Below are positions 1 through 10,227 of a DNA stretch of 64,000 nucleotides, one piece after another. Origin of the DNA: Nectonema munidae (lineage: Eukaryota > Nematomorpha > Nectonematoida > Nectonematidae); the NCBI GenBank assembly GCA_030549495.1, contig JAUIRK010000713.1, positions 1 through 64,000 of the forward strand, given 5' to 3'. Under the pieces are notes generated by a model. That model made no database searches. It was given only the letters and a program-made list of their open reading frames with translations, and was not told where the DNA came from. The translations under genes were made by a program, and so were the position numbers. Numbering within the stretch: position 1 is the first letter of the stretch; each line of letters starts with the position of its first letter.

Positions 1-588
1 ATCAATTTAAGAGGAGTAATTTCGTGGAAATAGTTTGCTTGTTTGCCAGTTACTTTGGGTGTATGGTGCTCTGGATAAGGATAGTACCTTTGTTTGCCCC
101 AAGCTAGACCTTCTTCTATAGGCTGGTCGGACAACACAGGTTCTTATCCATTGCCTAAAGCTCTCAAGTGTGGGCTCTAAGCCCGACAATCAGATATATC
201 CTCTTGAGTAACGGGTTAAAAAACGTGAAGGTATAGTGTACACACTGCACCAACGAGCCAACGCATGTGAAAAGCAGAAAACCCAGACAGTTCTGTGATT
301 CATGTGAACACCGTTATGGTATCTCCTGCAAAGAAGCCCCCAAAAGTCATGCTTCGTATTCCTATGGACATTGTCAGTAAGGACGAGAGAAGAATCCTGA
401 GGAGTGGGCCAAGAATCTCCATATTTCAGGGCAGGCTTCGCGCCCTGGAAAGGATAATTCAGCTCAAATCTAAAATAGGGTTACAAATTGGAAGGTGACA
501 GTTACGGGTTATGGGCCCTCCAAAGTGGCGTATAGGAAGGACACCAAGGGTCAACTTTGACAGTGGGAGAAACCATCGAAGTCCTATT
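1..588 (+). other. Unclassified coding-like stretch, 5' of a hAT insertion
   Basis: This stretch is clearly richer in G+C than the DNA after it. It holds short open frames on the + strand (295-498 and 511-702) and one on the - strand (7-189). The + frame at 295-498 is rich in Lys, Arg, Pro and Ile. I do not recognise a domain, so no product is given. It is cut at position 588 by the hAT element at 589-2328; similar composition resumes at 2337, so both flanks probably belong to one older sequence. It could be a decayed host exon or an older transposable element. Confidence 0.3.
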
Positions 589-788
589 CAGGGGCGCACA
601 TCCTCAAAATTATTCGGGGGGGGCGAAATTTTTTTGTTGCAATTTTTAAAATTAGTGGTCTGGGAATACCATGGGAGACCAAATATTCAAGCAATCCTTT
701 AAAATGGAGTGTATTCAGCGCATACCTAAAGTCCTAAATTTACTATACTTCCATGAAAATATTTTAATTAAATTTGCATATCGAATAT

Positions 789-1350
789 GGTGCGCAGAAA
801 AAATGCCCCCAGTAAAAATGCCCCCGAAAAAAATGCCCCAATTTAAAATTACGAAAAAATGCCCTAACAAAAAAAATTTCAAAAAATTAATTAAAATTAA
901 AAAAAATTTTTTTAAAGATATGTCAAATAAACATTTTTTGTAAAAAAACAAAAAGTTAACTTTTCATCTAAAACATTTAAAATTAAATTAAAGTAAACTA
1001 AAAAACTCAGCATACATTTTTTAAATACAAAATTTTTTTTTATAAAACAGCAAATATTTTTGGACTTTGTGTGTATCAGAACACTTTCTAAATATAATTT
1101 GTGTTTTAACTGATTTTAAGAACACATTCCCACAAATCTGCATCTTTGATATTGTTTTCAAGAACTTTATAAAGAAAAAAACCCTATAGATTAAGAAATT
1201 TTAGAAATTTAGCCTTTCAAAACGGTACCAAATAGAAATAATTATATAATTAAAAAAATCCTGAAAATCAAAAATTAGGGGGCATTTTTTCCTACTTTTT
1301 GATTGGGGCATTTTTTCCGGGACATTCTGGGGGTATTTTTACCTACAACC
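789..1350. mobile_element. TIR element nested in the hAT copy (Merlin-like, 9-bp duplication)
   Basis: The element begins GGTGCGCAG and ends ACAACC. A perfect 9-bp duplication, ATCGAATAT, flanks it at 780-788 and 1351-1359. Inside each end a short motif of the form AAAAATGCCCCC is repeated two to three times, in inverted orientation at the two ends. A related hAT element at 23992-24263 has no insertion at the equivalent place, which supports the boundaries. The 9-bp duplication and GG/CC ends suit Merlin; MULEs also make 9-bp duplications, so the superfamily is inferred. The small Met/Pro/Lys-rich open frame at its left end is just the repeated motif read as codons. Confidence 0.75.
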
Positions 1351-1883
1351 ATCGAATATACACTAGTTTAAAAAAATCTAAAATGGTTAGGGGGTGAAAT
1401 AGGCTTTTCATTCGAAAAATGAAGTAGTCTACCAGGCACATTACAGGAATTGATGAAAGGATATTTGATTCATAGAGAAAACAAATAAATGAAGGTTGGA
1501 TAGTTTTATATGAGTGAATGTAGTCTAAAGGCAAAGAGTCTACTAGACACCCTGCGATGTTTATATGAAAAAATGTGATTGATTCAGGGGCAAGGGTATA
1601 AAATGAAGCTATAATTGTGCAAACAAAAATAAAACAAAAAATTAAGATCGCATTATTTCATTTTACTCAGCATCATTCAAAAATAGTTTAAAAGCTAAAT
1701 TGATACAAGCTACAAAAAGTAAAATAACTTTTAACATTTTGCAATGATTTGCCTTTTATAACTTTTAAGAAAAAAAAGTCTATCAGAAAAAGTTATAGAG
1801 CTTCAACAAAAACTAAAAATTTTAGAGCATAACTTAAGTTTTTTGAAAAATAATTTGACGTATCCTCTACAGCATACTCTATG

Positions 1884-2035
1884 GGTGGCATGGCAGGTTG
1901 GTTGAGATGATGGACTCAGCACGCAAGCCTCTGGATTCGATTCTTCATCGATACGAATTTGTTCATAGTTTGACATAAGCGGTACATCAGTGCCTTGTCA
2001 ATGAAAATACACCCGCACCTTACCTTTTACTAAAA
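1884..2035 (+). repeat. tRNA-derived SINE-like sequence, family 1, copy 1
   Basis: A pol III A-box-like TGGCAGGTTGGT (about 1891) is followed by a B-box-like GGATTCGATTC (1933-1943) at tRNA-like spacing. Downstream lies a block CATAGTTTGACATAAGCGG and then GTGCCTTGTCAATGAAAA. Versions of this block recur at 21236-21372 (+), 45343-45500 (-) and 63085-63170 (-), so this is a dispersed family and not a chance match. It sits inside the composite hAT element and was carried along when that element moved. Confidence 0.65.
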
Positions 2036-2336
2036 ATTGAAAAATTTGCTACTTAATTAACATAAGAGAGAAAGGAAACGAAATAAACTAATAAAGCAAT
2101 TTTCACTATTTTAAAATGGAACCGTCTGTTCTCAGAATAATTTCAAAATAATAGGAGGCATAAAGAATTAGAGTTTATTTGATATCGGTCGACAGACATT
2201 TTGCCGCATAGATAATTCGCCCCATAGTGTTTCATCCTTCTTTTCTTATTATGTGTAAAATTATTAAAAAATTTTATATTCTTGTTGTTCATTTTCGCCC
2301 CCCCCCCCTCTTGAAAGGTGTGCCCCTGGTCCTATT

Positions 2337-2905
2337 GTATGACTACCGCTTTTTTAAGTTGGACAGCTACAGGCCATTGAGGATTGGATCCTCCAACGTC
2401 TGTTGTTCTAGACTCTAGAGGGTGCTGTTTCAAGGAAATACAAAAGCAAGAGTTAATCAAGTACACAACACCTACAGTAACATACATACAATGTCAAAGA
2501 ATCCAGTTTTGTCTATTGCTACATGTGTGGGCACAATCGCATATGCTTCTCTGATTAAGAGGTGGATAATATGAAGATGATTGCCAGCATTGGCAGAGAA
2601 ATCACTGACTACATATAAGCACAGCACCACTCTAAAAATCCGCGCTCGCTTCAGGTGGTTCTCTGGGTGGAAAACTTCACGTTCTTCTCAAAACGCAAGT
2701 GACCTAGAGAGCCTCAGCAACATGAAGACTGTTTTGCTGAAAGAGAAGTTGGAGCAGAACCCGTCAAAATATGTACTCCGACTCTTATCCACTATATGTT
2801 GAAGAATCAATATAGAAGCGTTCGATGATGAGCTGAATAAAATAACCATGAGTTGTCAGAAGGATGAACTATTGTTCTTACTGTTAAACTTCAATGCGAT
2901 AATTA
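2337..2905 (+). other. Unclassified coding-like stretch, 3' of the hAT insertion
   Basis: This is the right-hand flank of the hAT insertion, again richer in G+C than the surroundings. It holds an open frame at about 2581-2802 with a basic, Ser-rich product and no domain I know. Frames are interrupted. It is probably the continuation of the sequence at 1-588. No function is proposed. Confidence 0.3.
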
Positions 2906-3580
2906 GCACCGACTAGAGTCCTGCGCGGAAAAGGCGAATTGCACAGCTTTGCAGGCCCCGCACATAAATTGTGAATGAGGTCATTTGTTTAAAACTTATT
3001 GCGGGGCGGGACGGGAGTGTGTTCAATATTAGTACTACGAGTTATTGCGGGTTAGCTTATAAAATTACGGGTATTTGCGAATTAATTCTTAAAAAATCGT
3101 ATAATTTATAAGATATTCATTTATAGATCATTATATAAAATTGTAACATCAGTAAGTAAATCACACATCCCGTCACTTTTACACCATTTAAGCTCCCGTT
3201 GTTTCTTAAGATATAGTACATTTTCATTAAATATACAATACATTATATTGAAGGATATCTCCTATACTTTCTGTTGTTGGTGTAATGCTTTATGTACTAT
3301 AGCAACAAGTGCTGCTAGAGGGCGTAACTTCAGTCTTGCTGGCCATCTTATTCCTTAAGATGAGCTTCAAAAAGCCAAACCGTCAATAATAAAATTTTGT
3401 TTTAAATCTAACATCATAAAAATTCAATGTATAAAAACAGTAGCATTTAAATGATATTCTTTATCAAAATGAAATAGCCGTGTGTTAAGTTGAGCGCCTG
3501 AATGTTTAAATTTAAAATTGCGGGTTTAAAGATTTTAAGTAGATGGAGGTTGAGGGTATTTTTATTTTTTTATTGTACAG
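2906..3580. other. AT-rich non-coding DNA with a GC-rich hAT-like end
   Basis: Near 2911 there is a short GC-rich patch (CCTGCGCGG, then GCGGGGCGGGAC near 3001) resembling the ends of some hAT elements. I could not find a matching opposite end or a duplication. The rest is simple AT-rich DNA with no gene I can support. Confidence 0.3.
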
Positions 3581-3727
3581 AGCACATCTGAAGAACATCG
3601 ACTGAACGCTTTAAATTGCGATATCTCTGTCCCATCCTACGACTTAATTAGAAGGATAAAGTGCCCAACAGTATCATCTTGCATTAACAAAAATAAAGAG
3701 AAATCAGAGCGTTCGCTCCATCAATAA
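3581..3727 (+). CDS. Candidate 3'-terminal exon of an unidentified gene
   Basis: A strong acceptor-like site (T-rich tract ending TTGTACAG at 3580) is followed by 48 open codons and a TAA. The peptide begins STSEEHRLNAL and contains two short Cys-spaced segments (IKCPTVSSC). Base composition is less AT-rich than the neighbours. I do not recognise the product and found no upstream exon with a matching donor. It may be a real terminal exon, a transposon fragment or chance; the acceptor is the main argument. Confidence 0.25.
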   Translation, partial: STSEEHRLNALNCDISVPSYDLIRRIKCPTVSSCINKNKEKSERSLHQ

Positions 3728-6230
3728 TTTTGAATTTTTTCGATATTTTTTATATGATTACGACTTGTATGCCTTGTGAGTAGACTTTCCACATTACTTT
3801 AAGATTGAGTTTCAGACACAAATTCTTTTATGATAAATTTTAAAAATTATGAGTAAGGAAGATAAAAGACGTAAAAAAAACTCATTTTGTTATCACTTAA
3901 AGAATTTATACTATTTACAATACAAATTGTTGCTCGAAAGGTCACAAATTAATGTACAAAATACAGCAATATAATCATAGCATACAGATCTAATCTTTGT
4001 ATAAAAAAAGACAAAATATATTGGTTAAATTGAAAGATTCGGACTCAAAAAGATATATGGTTGGGAAGGTGAAAAAATAATTTAAATTATTCTAATAAAT
4101 TGTCGTTTTGTACTTTTTTTTAAATAAAAAATGCAAGTAAATTAAAATTTTTAGGCCATACTTTTATTTCATTTTCAATCTCAGACATCGTAATTTGAAT
4201 AACCTTTTCCCTTTCTTCACCTATTCAATAAGATTATAAACAAATAAAATTAAAAAAGAATAAGAATACAATTTTGTAATTTCTTTGTGAGTATTTCTGA
4301 TCTTGAATCAAATGCTTGGAGAAAAAAATTTAAATTTTCAAACCTAAAAGAAAAAATATAAAATATAATTTGTTATACAGTCTAGCATGTTGAAGCGAGC
4401 CAGTCTTAAAGCTAAGTTAAAGTAACTTGCTCATACAAAAAAAGATATCCACTTTAAGTTTATTTAGATGTAAATTAATCAAAAAGACTGTCTTCTTTTT
4501 TTCACACCCATTGTAGTTGCCATATTTTTAAAATCTATAACTTTGCTCAAGAAGGGTTACCATGATATGAAGTTAAAATATATAAGTTGAAAAATGAGAA
4601 GCATATTAGTTATTCGATTATTTCAAATAAATAGTTTTGCAATTTTGAAAGGTTTGTTTTTTCATTATCAAATGCTATACATAATATATAATACTTGAGG
4701 GAAAAAAGTTTAAATATCAATAAAAAATAATTTTTAAGATGTATACACTAAATTTCAATAATATTTTAAAAAATTCCAGAATTAAAACATATTTTACCTT
4801 TATGATAATCATACTTATTTTTATTTTTTCTAAAATGGTATCAATATTTGGCAATTTTACTAAAGAAAATGATTTAAATTTAAGAAAAGTATAAATTTCA
4901 TTGCTAAATATTACATGATAAATGTCTATTTATTAAAGTGTAAACAAAATTGATAACTAACAGTTTAAAACATTACTTAGTAACAAAGTAGTTTTCCCAG
5001 ACAAGAAGAAACTTACTTCAAAATGAGTGAATTGCAAAATAAGTAAACAGGCAATGGACACACAGTTGACTTTAGTTGTTTTCAATTACTCTACATAATA
5101 TATAACACCACAGAGGAGTCTGTTGGTTTTTGTTTTCTAACATGAAAGCATATTATGATTAGCTGCTTTCTTCTGTAGCTATGATTATTATATAACGACC
5201 TGCAAGATCGCTTGCTACCTTACTTGTTAAAACTTGTTTTTAAAGCATGTGAATAATAAATTATAAGTTATTTTTATATTTAACTGGTGCTCTTAAAATG
5301 AAACACTGGCGCTTGACTGCGTTAGGCAGGTGGCGTTCTTTTACAATCTAGGTCAATGGACGGGATATATAAAATTCATTTGATGATTACAAAAAGTGGT
5401 GCGCATATAGAGTTGGCGCTTTCAACAGGTTAGACTGTATTTATGTTATTTAGATAAACGTGCACTATCCTGTCTATAAATTTGCATTCTTTGAATGCTG
5501 CTACATTTGATTGAATAATGAAACCGAACAAAAACAGATTCTTGTAGGAGCGATCCCCCTTGATTCCGAATCAAGAGATCATTAAACTTCAACAAACAAT
5601 TTGCATTTTCGGCATACTTTCCCGGAGTAAAACCTCTGCATGTTTCCACCAACATCGTCGAAAACCCACATAGCCTCATTGATCTTACCAAAAAAGTATT
5701 AAAAATTCATTGTATCATTCATAAAGAAAATTGAGTTGCATCGAATCTCAGTTCAATATAAATAAAATACTAGTGTGAACTTTTTGTCGAGTCTAATTTT
5801 TGAAAGCCTTTAATCCATTTAAAAAAAAAAAGTTTCATATAAAATTTTAATATGTACATTTAAATTTAACTTTTAACTATATCTTCTGTAAAAATAGTAC
5901 TGTTGTTATTTTTTATAAAAAAATATATGATGCCGACATCGAATATAATGAGAAAAATTTTAAATTAGTTGTAATCATTTAAAAAAAAAGTATTACAAGT
6001 TTTCTTTAAAAATTAATTCTTTCTGTAACTGATATTGAAAAAAATTATGAAATATAAATTTTAATTTTTTAAAATTAACGCAATCTTTTAAAATCAATTG
6101 AACAAACTATTTAGTAAAATCAGTTTATAAAAAAATATCGCACCTTCTTGATACACGAGATCTGTTTTAATGGACATGGTAGCAAAAACCTTTGATAAAG
6201 GAACATGTTCAAAAAACTTGACTCATAGAC
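3728..6230. other. AT-rich DNA, no supported gene
   Basis: Mostly low-complexity A/T sequence. One less AT-rich patch at about 5446-5691 has a - strand open frame of 81 codons, but a second frame over the same bases is equally plausible and neither shows a known domain. I do not call a gene there. Confidence 0.4.
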
Positions 6231-6239
6231 ATAAAACGA

Positions 6240-6960
6240 TAAAAAAAATTGTAATACTCCTTTGAACAGATACGCATAGAATTCAACCATTCAAAAAAAT
6301 TTCTACAAGTCTCTTTAACAAATCGATAGGAGTATAAAATGTTTACACCATGTCCACTCTGCAATCGGCACAACATTGAACATGTTTTTAATTACCCACA
6401 TAGCAGTAACACCCATTGATTTGTGGTCTAGGCCAGTGGTCGGCAACCTACGGCACGCGTGCCACCAATTTTTAGTGGTACGCAAAAATTCTAAGGTTTA
6501 GAATTAAAAAATTTCATTTACACATAAATTAAAATAAATTTTTAAACAGTTTTTATAATAGATCAATCAAATGTGCTTTTAACTATGCGCAACCATTTTT
6601 ATTTAGTATTGTGCCGATATTGAAGAGTTGGCTAAAGTTATCAAAGAGTCAAGCACTAATATATTTTTTTATTGCTAATTATAATTTTACTTATTATTGT
6701 ATATTTAAGTAAATGTGTATATAAAAATTAAATAAATTATAAAACAATTATGTTAATTTTGGTTTGGATAAATATACATATGAGGTTGCCACTCGAGATG
6801 ATTTGAGAAGTGTTAAGTTGGCACGCCGTTAGCATAAGGTTGCAGACCCCTGGTCTAGGCAGCATCGAGTGGTAAAACTAATAGCTAAGCCGTGTAGAAT
6901 AAACTTGGCTCGACTTTAAAACTGAAAATTTGAAGCCACCTCTGTAGTTCTTAGAAAGAC
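6240..6960 (+). mobile_element. Jockey-like LINE remnant (3' end of ORF2), split by a hAT MITE
   Basis: The + strand encodes a Cys/His knuckle, CPLCNRHNIEHVFN (about 6356-6400), followed after one frame change by PIDLWSR. This is the C-terminal signature of Jockey-type reverse transcriptase ORFs; a related version at about 28590-28700 reads CPFCNQHIHNTHHLFNC. The hAT MITE at 6434-6852 interrupts it, and the LINE sequence resumes with its 8-bp duplication at 6853. No RT domain remains, so this is a 5'-truncated, decayed copy. Confidence 0.6.
6434..6852. mobile_element. hAT MITE
   Basis: The left end CAGTGGTCGGCAACC pairs with a right end GGTTGCAGACCCCTG, with further inverted similarity inside (GGCACGCGTGCC near the left end, GGCACGCCG near the right). 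A perfect 8-bp duplication, GTCTAGGC, flanks it (6426-6433, 6853-6860). It is 419 bp long and has no coding capacity. It inserted into an older Jockey-like LINE remnant. Confidence 0.92.
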
Positions 6961-7744
6961 AGCTTTGGTGGCTGGCTGATAAATTGTAGTGATTGTAACG
7001 AAACTTCCACATATTATCCCTGTTGGGGTCTTTTGAGAGAAAAGTGCTCACTCAGTTTCAAATAAGTGTTTTTGGACTTATTATTGGTTAGGCTAATATT
7101 GAAAGAGTAATCTGCGATCCAACAAAGGCGAGAATCGATGAAACAAAAATTTCGAAACAATAAGATGAGTGACTAAAAGTCAATAATAGAAAAATTATCA
7201 AATATTTTTAAGAAATATATAAACAAATCAGAGTATTATTATTATAAGCAAACAATAAATTAGATGAATTTTCTGCAATTAAAGTTTATTTACTCCAAAT
7301 ATTTAATTTTAAAGTCGTGGACTTTTTGTCGAATTCGTGTTATAAATTTTTTTACGTCTTTCGAAGGAGCAAAGAAATGAACGATTAATATGCTGGACTA
7401 ATTTTACAGGATAGCGGACATTATACTCATCATACTTCATAGCCGCGAATTATTTTAAGAAGAAACACATGAGGGCTTAGAGATTGAGTGTAAAACATAT
7501 AATGTTAATACTTCACTGGAGCAAATTATTTTAAAAATAACGGCTTAGAAATTGAGTGTGAAGTATAGAATGTTATCAGGAACTTATATATACACTGTAC
7601 ACACATATATAATAATAATAATACGATATTTTTTATAAGTTAATTTCAATGATATAATTTATTGATGGTTATTATTATTATTATTATGAAAAAGGAAGTT
7701 GTATTTTTTGTATTTTTTTTAAACATTTTTATATTTTATATTTA
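6961..7744. other. AT-rich DNA, no supported gene
   Basis: Contains short ATA/ATT runs near 7605-7625 and 7665-7690 and partly repeated text around 7480-7570 (two versions of an 'agagattgagtgtaaa' segment). No coding feature is supported. Confidence 0.4.
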
Positions 7745-8910
7745 ATAATTTTAGCTACTGGTACTAAAAGATTTATATGCCCTCTACATAATAGCAAAAA
7801 ATGCAAACGTTATAAAAACTTTCTAACATTATTTAACTTAGTTTTTTAGGAACCTTGTTTATAAAACAAATTAATAATGGTAATTTTGATCAAGTAAAAA
7901 TTAAAAAAAATCATAATCATGATTTCTCATCTTCAATTAAAAAGGTGAAATTAAAAAAGAAGTCCAGAATTTTTTTATCAAATATTTATGGTGGACATTT
8001 TTAATATGAATGTACAAATTCCTGTATTCCAGATAGACTTCCAAATAGAACCAAAAATTCTTATATGTATATTAAATTATAAAATTTTTTGTCTAAGCTA
8101 AAACTTTTTTTAAAAAGTATTTAAAATATTAAAAGAATATGGGCATCAAAATAAGTTTGTTATTTTGGTCAAATTTACAATTTTTGTTACAATTATATAT
8201 ATTTAGGTATACCCTGAAACTCAATATAGAGGCTGTTATTTTCATTTTACTCAGGCTATATATAAAAATGTTATTAATTGTGGCTTTAGACAAAATATCA
8301 AAATAATCTAACCTTCAGATTTAAAATAAAATTAATTATGGCCATTGCTTTTCAGCCCAAATGCCAAGTAAAATTAATTTTTACTGAAAACTGTAGCAAT
8401 GGTTTTATATATTAATTGAGGTTGAAAATGTCTTCAAAAGAATAAAAGCTCTTACAGTAAACTTTTTCCCCATGCAAAAGTTTTACGAGTAGTTTGAGAA
8501 AATTTGGTTGATCATACCAGCCTGGGATATGGAATGTATATGAGAGAAAAATCAGAACAAACAACCATTGTGAAGGCTGGTAAAACAGGTAAATCAATAC
8601 TTTCGTTTATAGTTTTAAATATAGTATTATTTCAGATTACGTAGTGCAATATCTGTTGATAAACCTTCAATATGGGAAATCTTAGATTTTTTCAAAAAAG
8701 AAGAACAGTATAGCGTGGAAATGAGTAAAATTGAAAAAGGTTTAAATAAATCTTCACAAAGAAGGTTAACGAAGAAGTTGAAAAACTGAAATTAATTTAT
8801 GGTGAATTTCAGTTAGATAAAAATAACCTGCAATTTTTTAAGAAAGTTTCTGTATATATTGCAAAAACACAGGCAACACCATTGAAGAAATTAATTTTAC
8901 ACGAATAAAC
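7745..8910 (+). pseudogene. Mutator-like (MULE) transposase remnant with FLYWCH-like start
   Basis: Read on the + strand, 7870-7960 resembles the end of a FLYWCH zinc finger (KKNHNHDFSSSIKK; the HNH pair is typical). About 8400-8880 resembles the C-terminal part of MULE transposases: RTNNHCEGW, then, after an intron-like gap, NRLRSAISVDKPSIWEIL and a charged helix KKEEQYSVEMSKIEKGL. The catalytic middle is missing or unreadable, and a stop stands where the usual His follows EGW. It is a dead copy. MULEs commonly mobilise with 9-bp duplications; I did not find this copy's ends. Confidence 0.55.
8589..8635 (+). other. 47-bp intron-like gap in the MULE remnant
   Basis: A GTAAAT donor at 8589 and a TTATTTCAG acceptor ending at 8635 bracket 47 bp of very AT-rich DNA. 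Joining the flanks restores the expected order of the MULE C-terminal motifs (NHCEGW, then NRLRSAIS). This suggests the ancestral transposase gene had a very short intron here. A deletion/insertion artefact is possible. Confidence 0.45.
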
Positions 8911-10223
8911 AATAATAACATTTTGTTTTCTATTGCGAATCTTGTTAAATAATAAATTTTTTACCACAATTTTTTTGATACATTGATTATTTTTTGATAT
9001 TTTGGTTTATCATGCTCGAGGTTTTTGGTTAGTTAGATGTTACTTGGTTAATTCACTGTTCAACAAATTTAGAGCCTTTCTAAAATAAATATTATTTTCT
9101 TATGTAAAATTAAAAGCTGAACTAAAATATCATATTCAATTTTTTTGATTAACTATATTTTCTAAGATATTTTTGAAGCTAATTAAAAGGAATTTTCATT
9201 GAAAAGTAGCTTAATCTATGGTAGAGTGATTGCAGTAAATAAACAGAATCTAACACTTTAGAAAATTTCTTATATAATAATATTTTAGTAAAATCATGCT
9301 ATATTTTCAAAATAGCTAATCATTTTAATTGAAAATTTTAGTTTACTTTTCTTTAAAAAATTAATAAAATATGCTTCCATTTTTCATTCAAATATAAATA
9401 TTGTGAAATTTTTGAAGGGGTAAAAACTGCGATTTTTGCTATTAGTAAAAGACTTTAATTCAACTCTGAAAATGAATATTTTTATAAATCTTATATAGTG
9501 TTTTAAAATAGAAGTTAAAAATTTTGATTTTTTATTAGAAAAAAAATAAAGGATATATTTCAAATCGGTACAATATGTTTATAACATACTCTTATTTGAC
9601 GTGAGGGCGGCAACAGTCCCCTCTGGTTGCGCCCTTGATTATGCCTCGTGACTTCTTTATTGTTTACGCGTTCACATCACACGCTTTTGCTGCCACATGT
9701 TTAGGCTAAAGAATAAATTGCTGCAAACGGGTATGATATATGCCCCTTTTGCCTGAATTTTTTAAAATAATTAAACATTTTGTTAATAAATATGTTAAAA
9801 CGGTGTTACAAGTGTACAACTTTTCATAACTCGAGACATCACATGATATTTCATAACGCGACACTTCATCATCAATACATTCTCATGAGTTAACTTTTCA
9901 TAAATCATTCTTTTAATTTCACCATTCACGACTTTGACATAACAAATGGGATAACTTGACACATAAAACCTTGACGATGACAAATATTCAATATTTCTAG
10001 TGTAAGTGCAAATGAACCTTTACAGAATGATTTATACTCCTTGTATGAAAGGTCTTTGATTTGGATTTTAATTTAGACAAGTGAAAACAGTGTAAAGAAA
10101 AATATGATAAAATTAAATAAATGTTTTGCGTGAATTTTCACAAAGAATTTCCAGATTGTATAGTTATAAGTTCAAATCTGAATATTTTTAGAACTACCCT
10201 CAAATATATTTAACACAGAGTTT
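8911..10223. other. AT-rich DNA, no supported gene
   Basis: Very AT-rich. A less AT-rich patch at 9597-9740 (GCGGCAACAG... GCCACATG) has no open frame or repeat partner I can see. Nothing else is supported up to the piggyBac element. Confidence 0.4.
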
Positions 10224-10227
10224 TTAA

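Larger units (their letters stand above)
589..2328 (+). mobile_element. Composite non-autonomous hAT element, copy 1
   Basis: The ends are terminal inverted repeats: CAGGGGCGCACATC on the left and a diverged match ending in GCCCCTG on the right. The insertion is flanked by a perfect 8-bp duplication, GTCCTATT (581-588 and 2329-2336), which is the hAT signature. No transposase is encoded. The interior carries a second TIR element (789-1350) and a tRNA-like SINE (about 1884-2035), both also present in the copy at 19927-21697. Compared with that copy it has about 140 extra bases near the right end (about 2153-2290) and lacks a TTAA MITE. Runs of C and G lie just inside both ends. Confidence 0.9.

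Noticed and set aside
205-228. AACGGGTTAA, matching the right end of the TTAA MITEs
   Set aside because: The preceding 100 bp do not match the MITE interior and no left end lies at the expected distance; treated as chance.
715-951. Overlapping Met/Pro/Lys-rich and hydrophobic open frames on both strands
   Set aside because: They are the repeated AAAAATGCCCCC subterminal motif and A/T runs of the nested TIR element read as codons.
1884-2035. A functional tRNA gene
   Set aside because: A- and B-box-like text is present but there is no cloverleaf with paired acceptor stem, and the sequence is repeated as part of a longer SINE-like unit.
5446-5691. An 81-codon - strand gene
   Set aside because: A second frame over the same bases is equally good, no domain is recognisable and no splice or promoter evidence decides between them.
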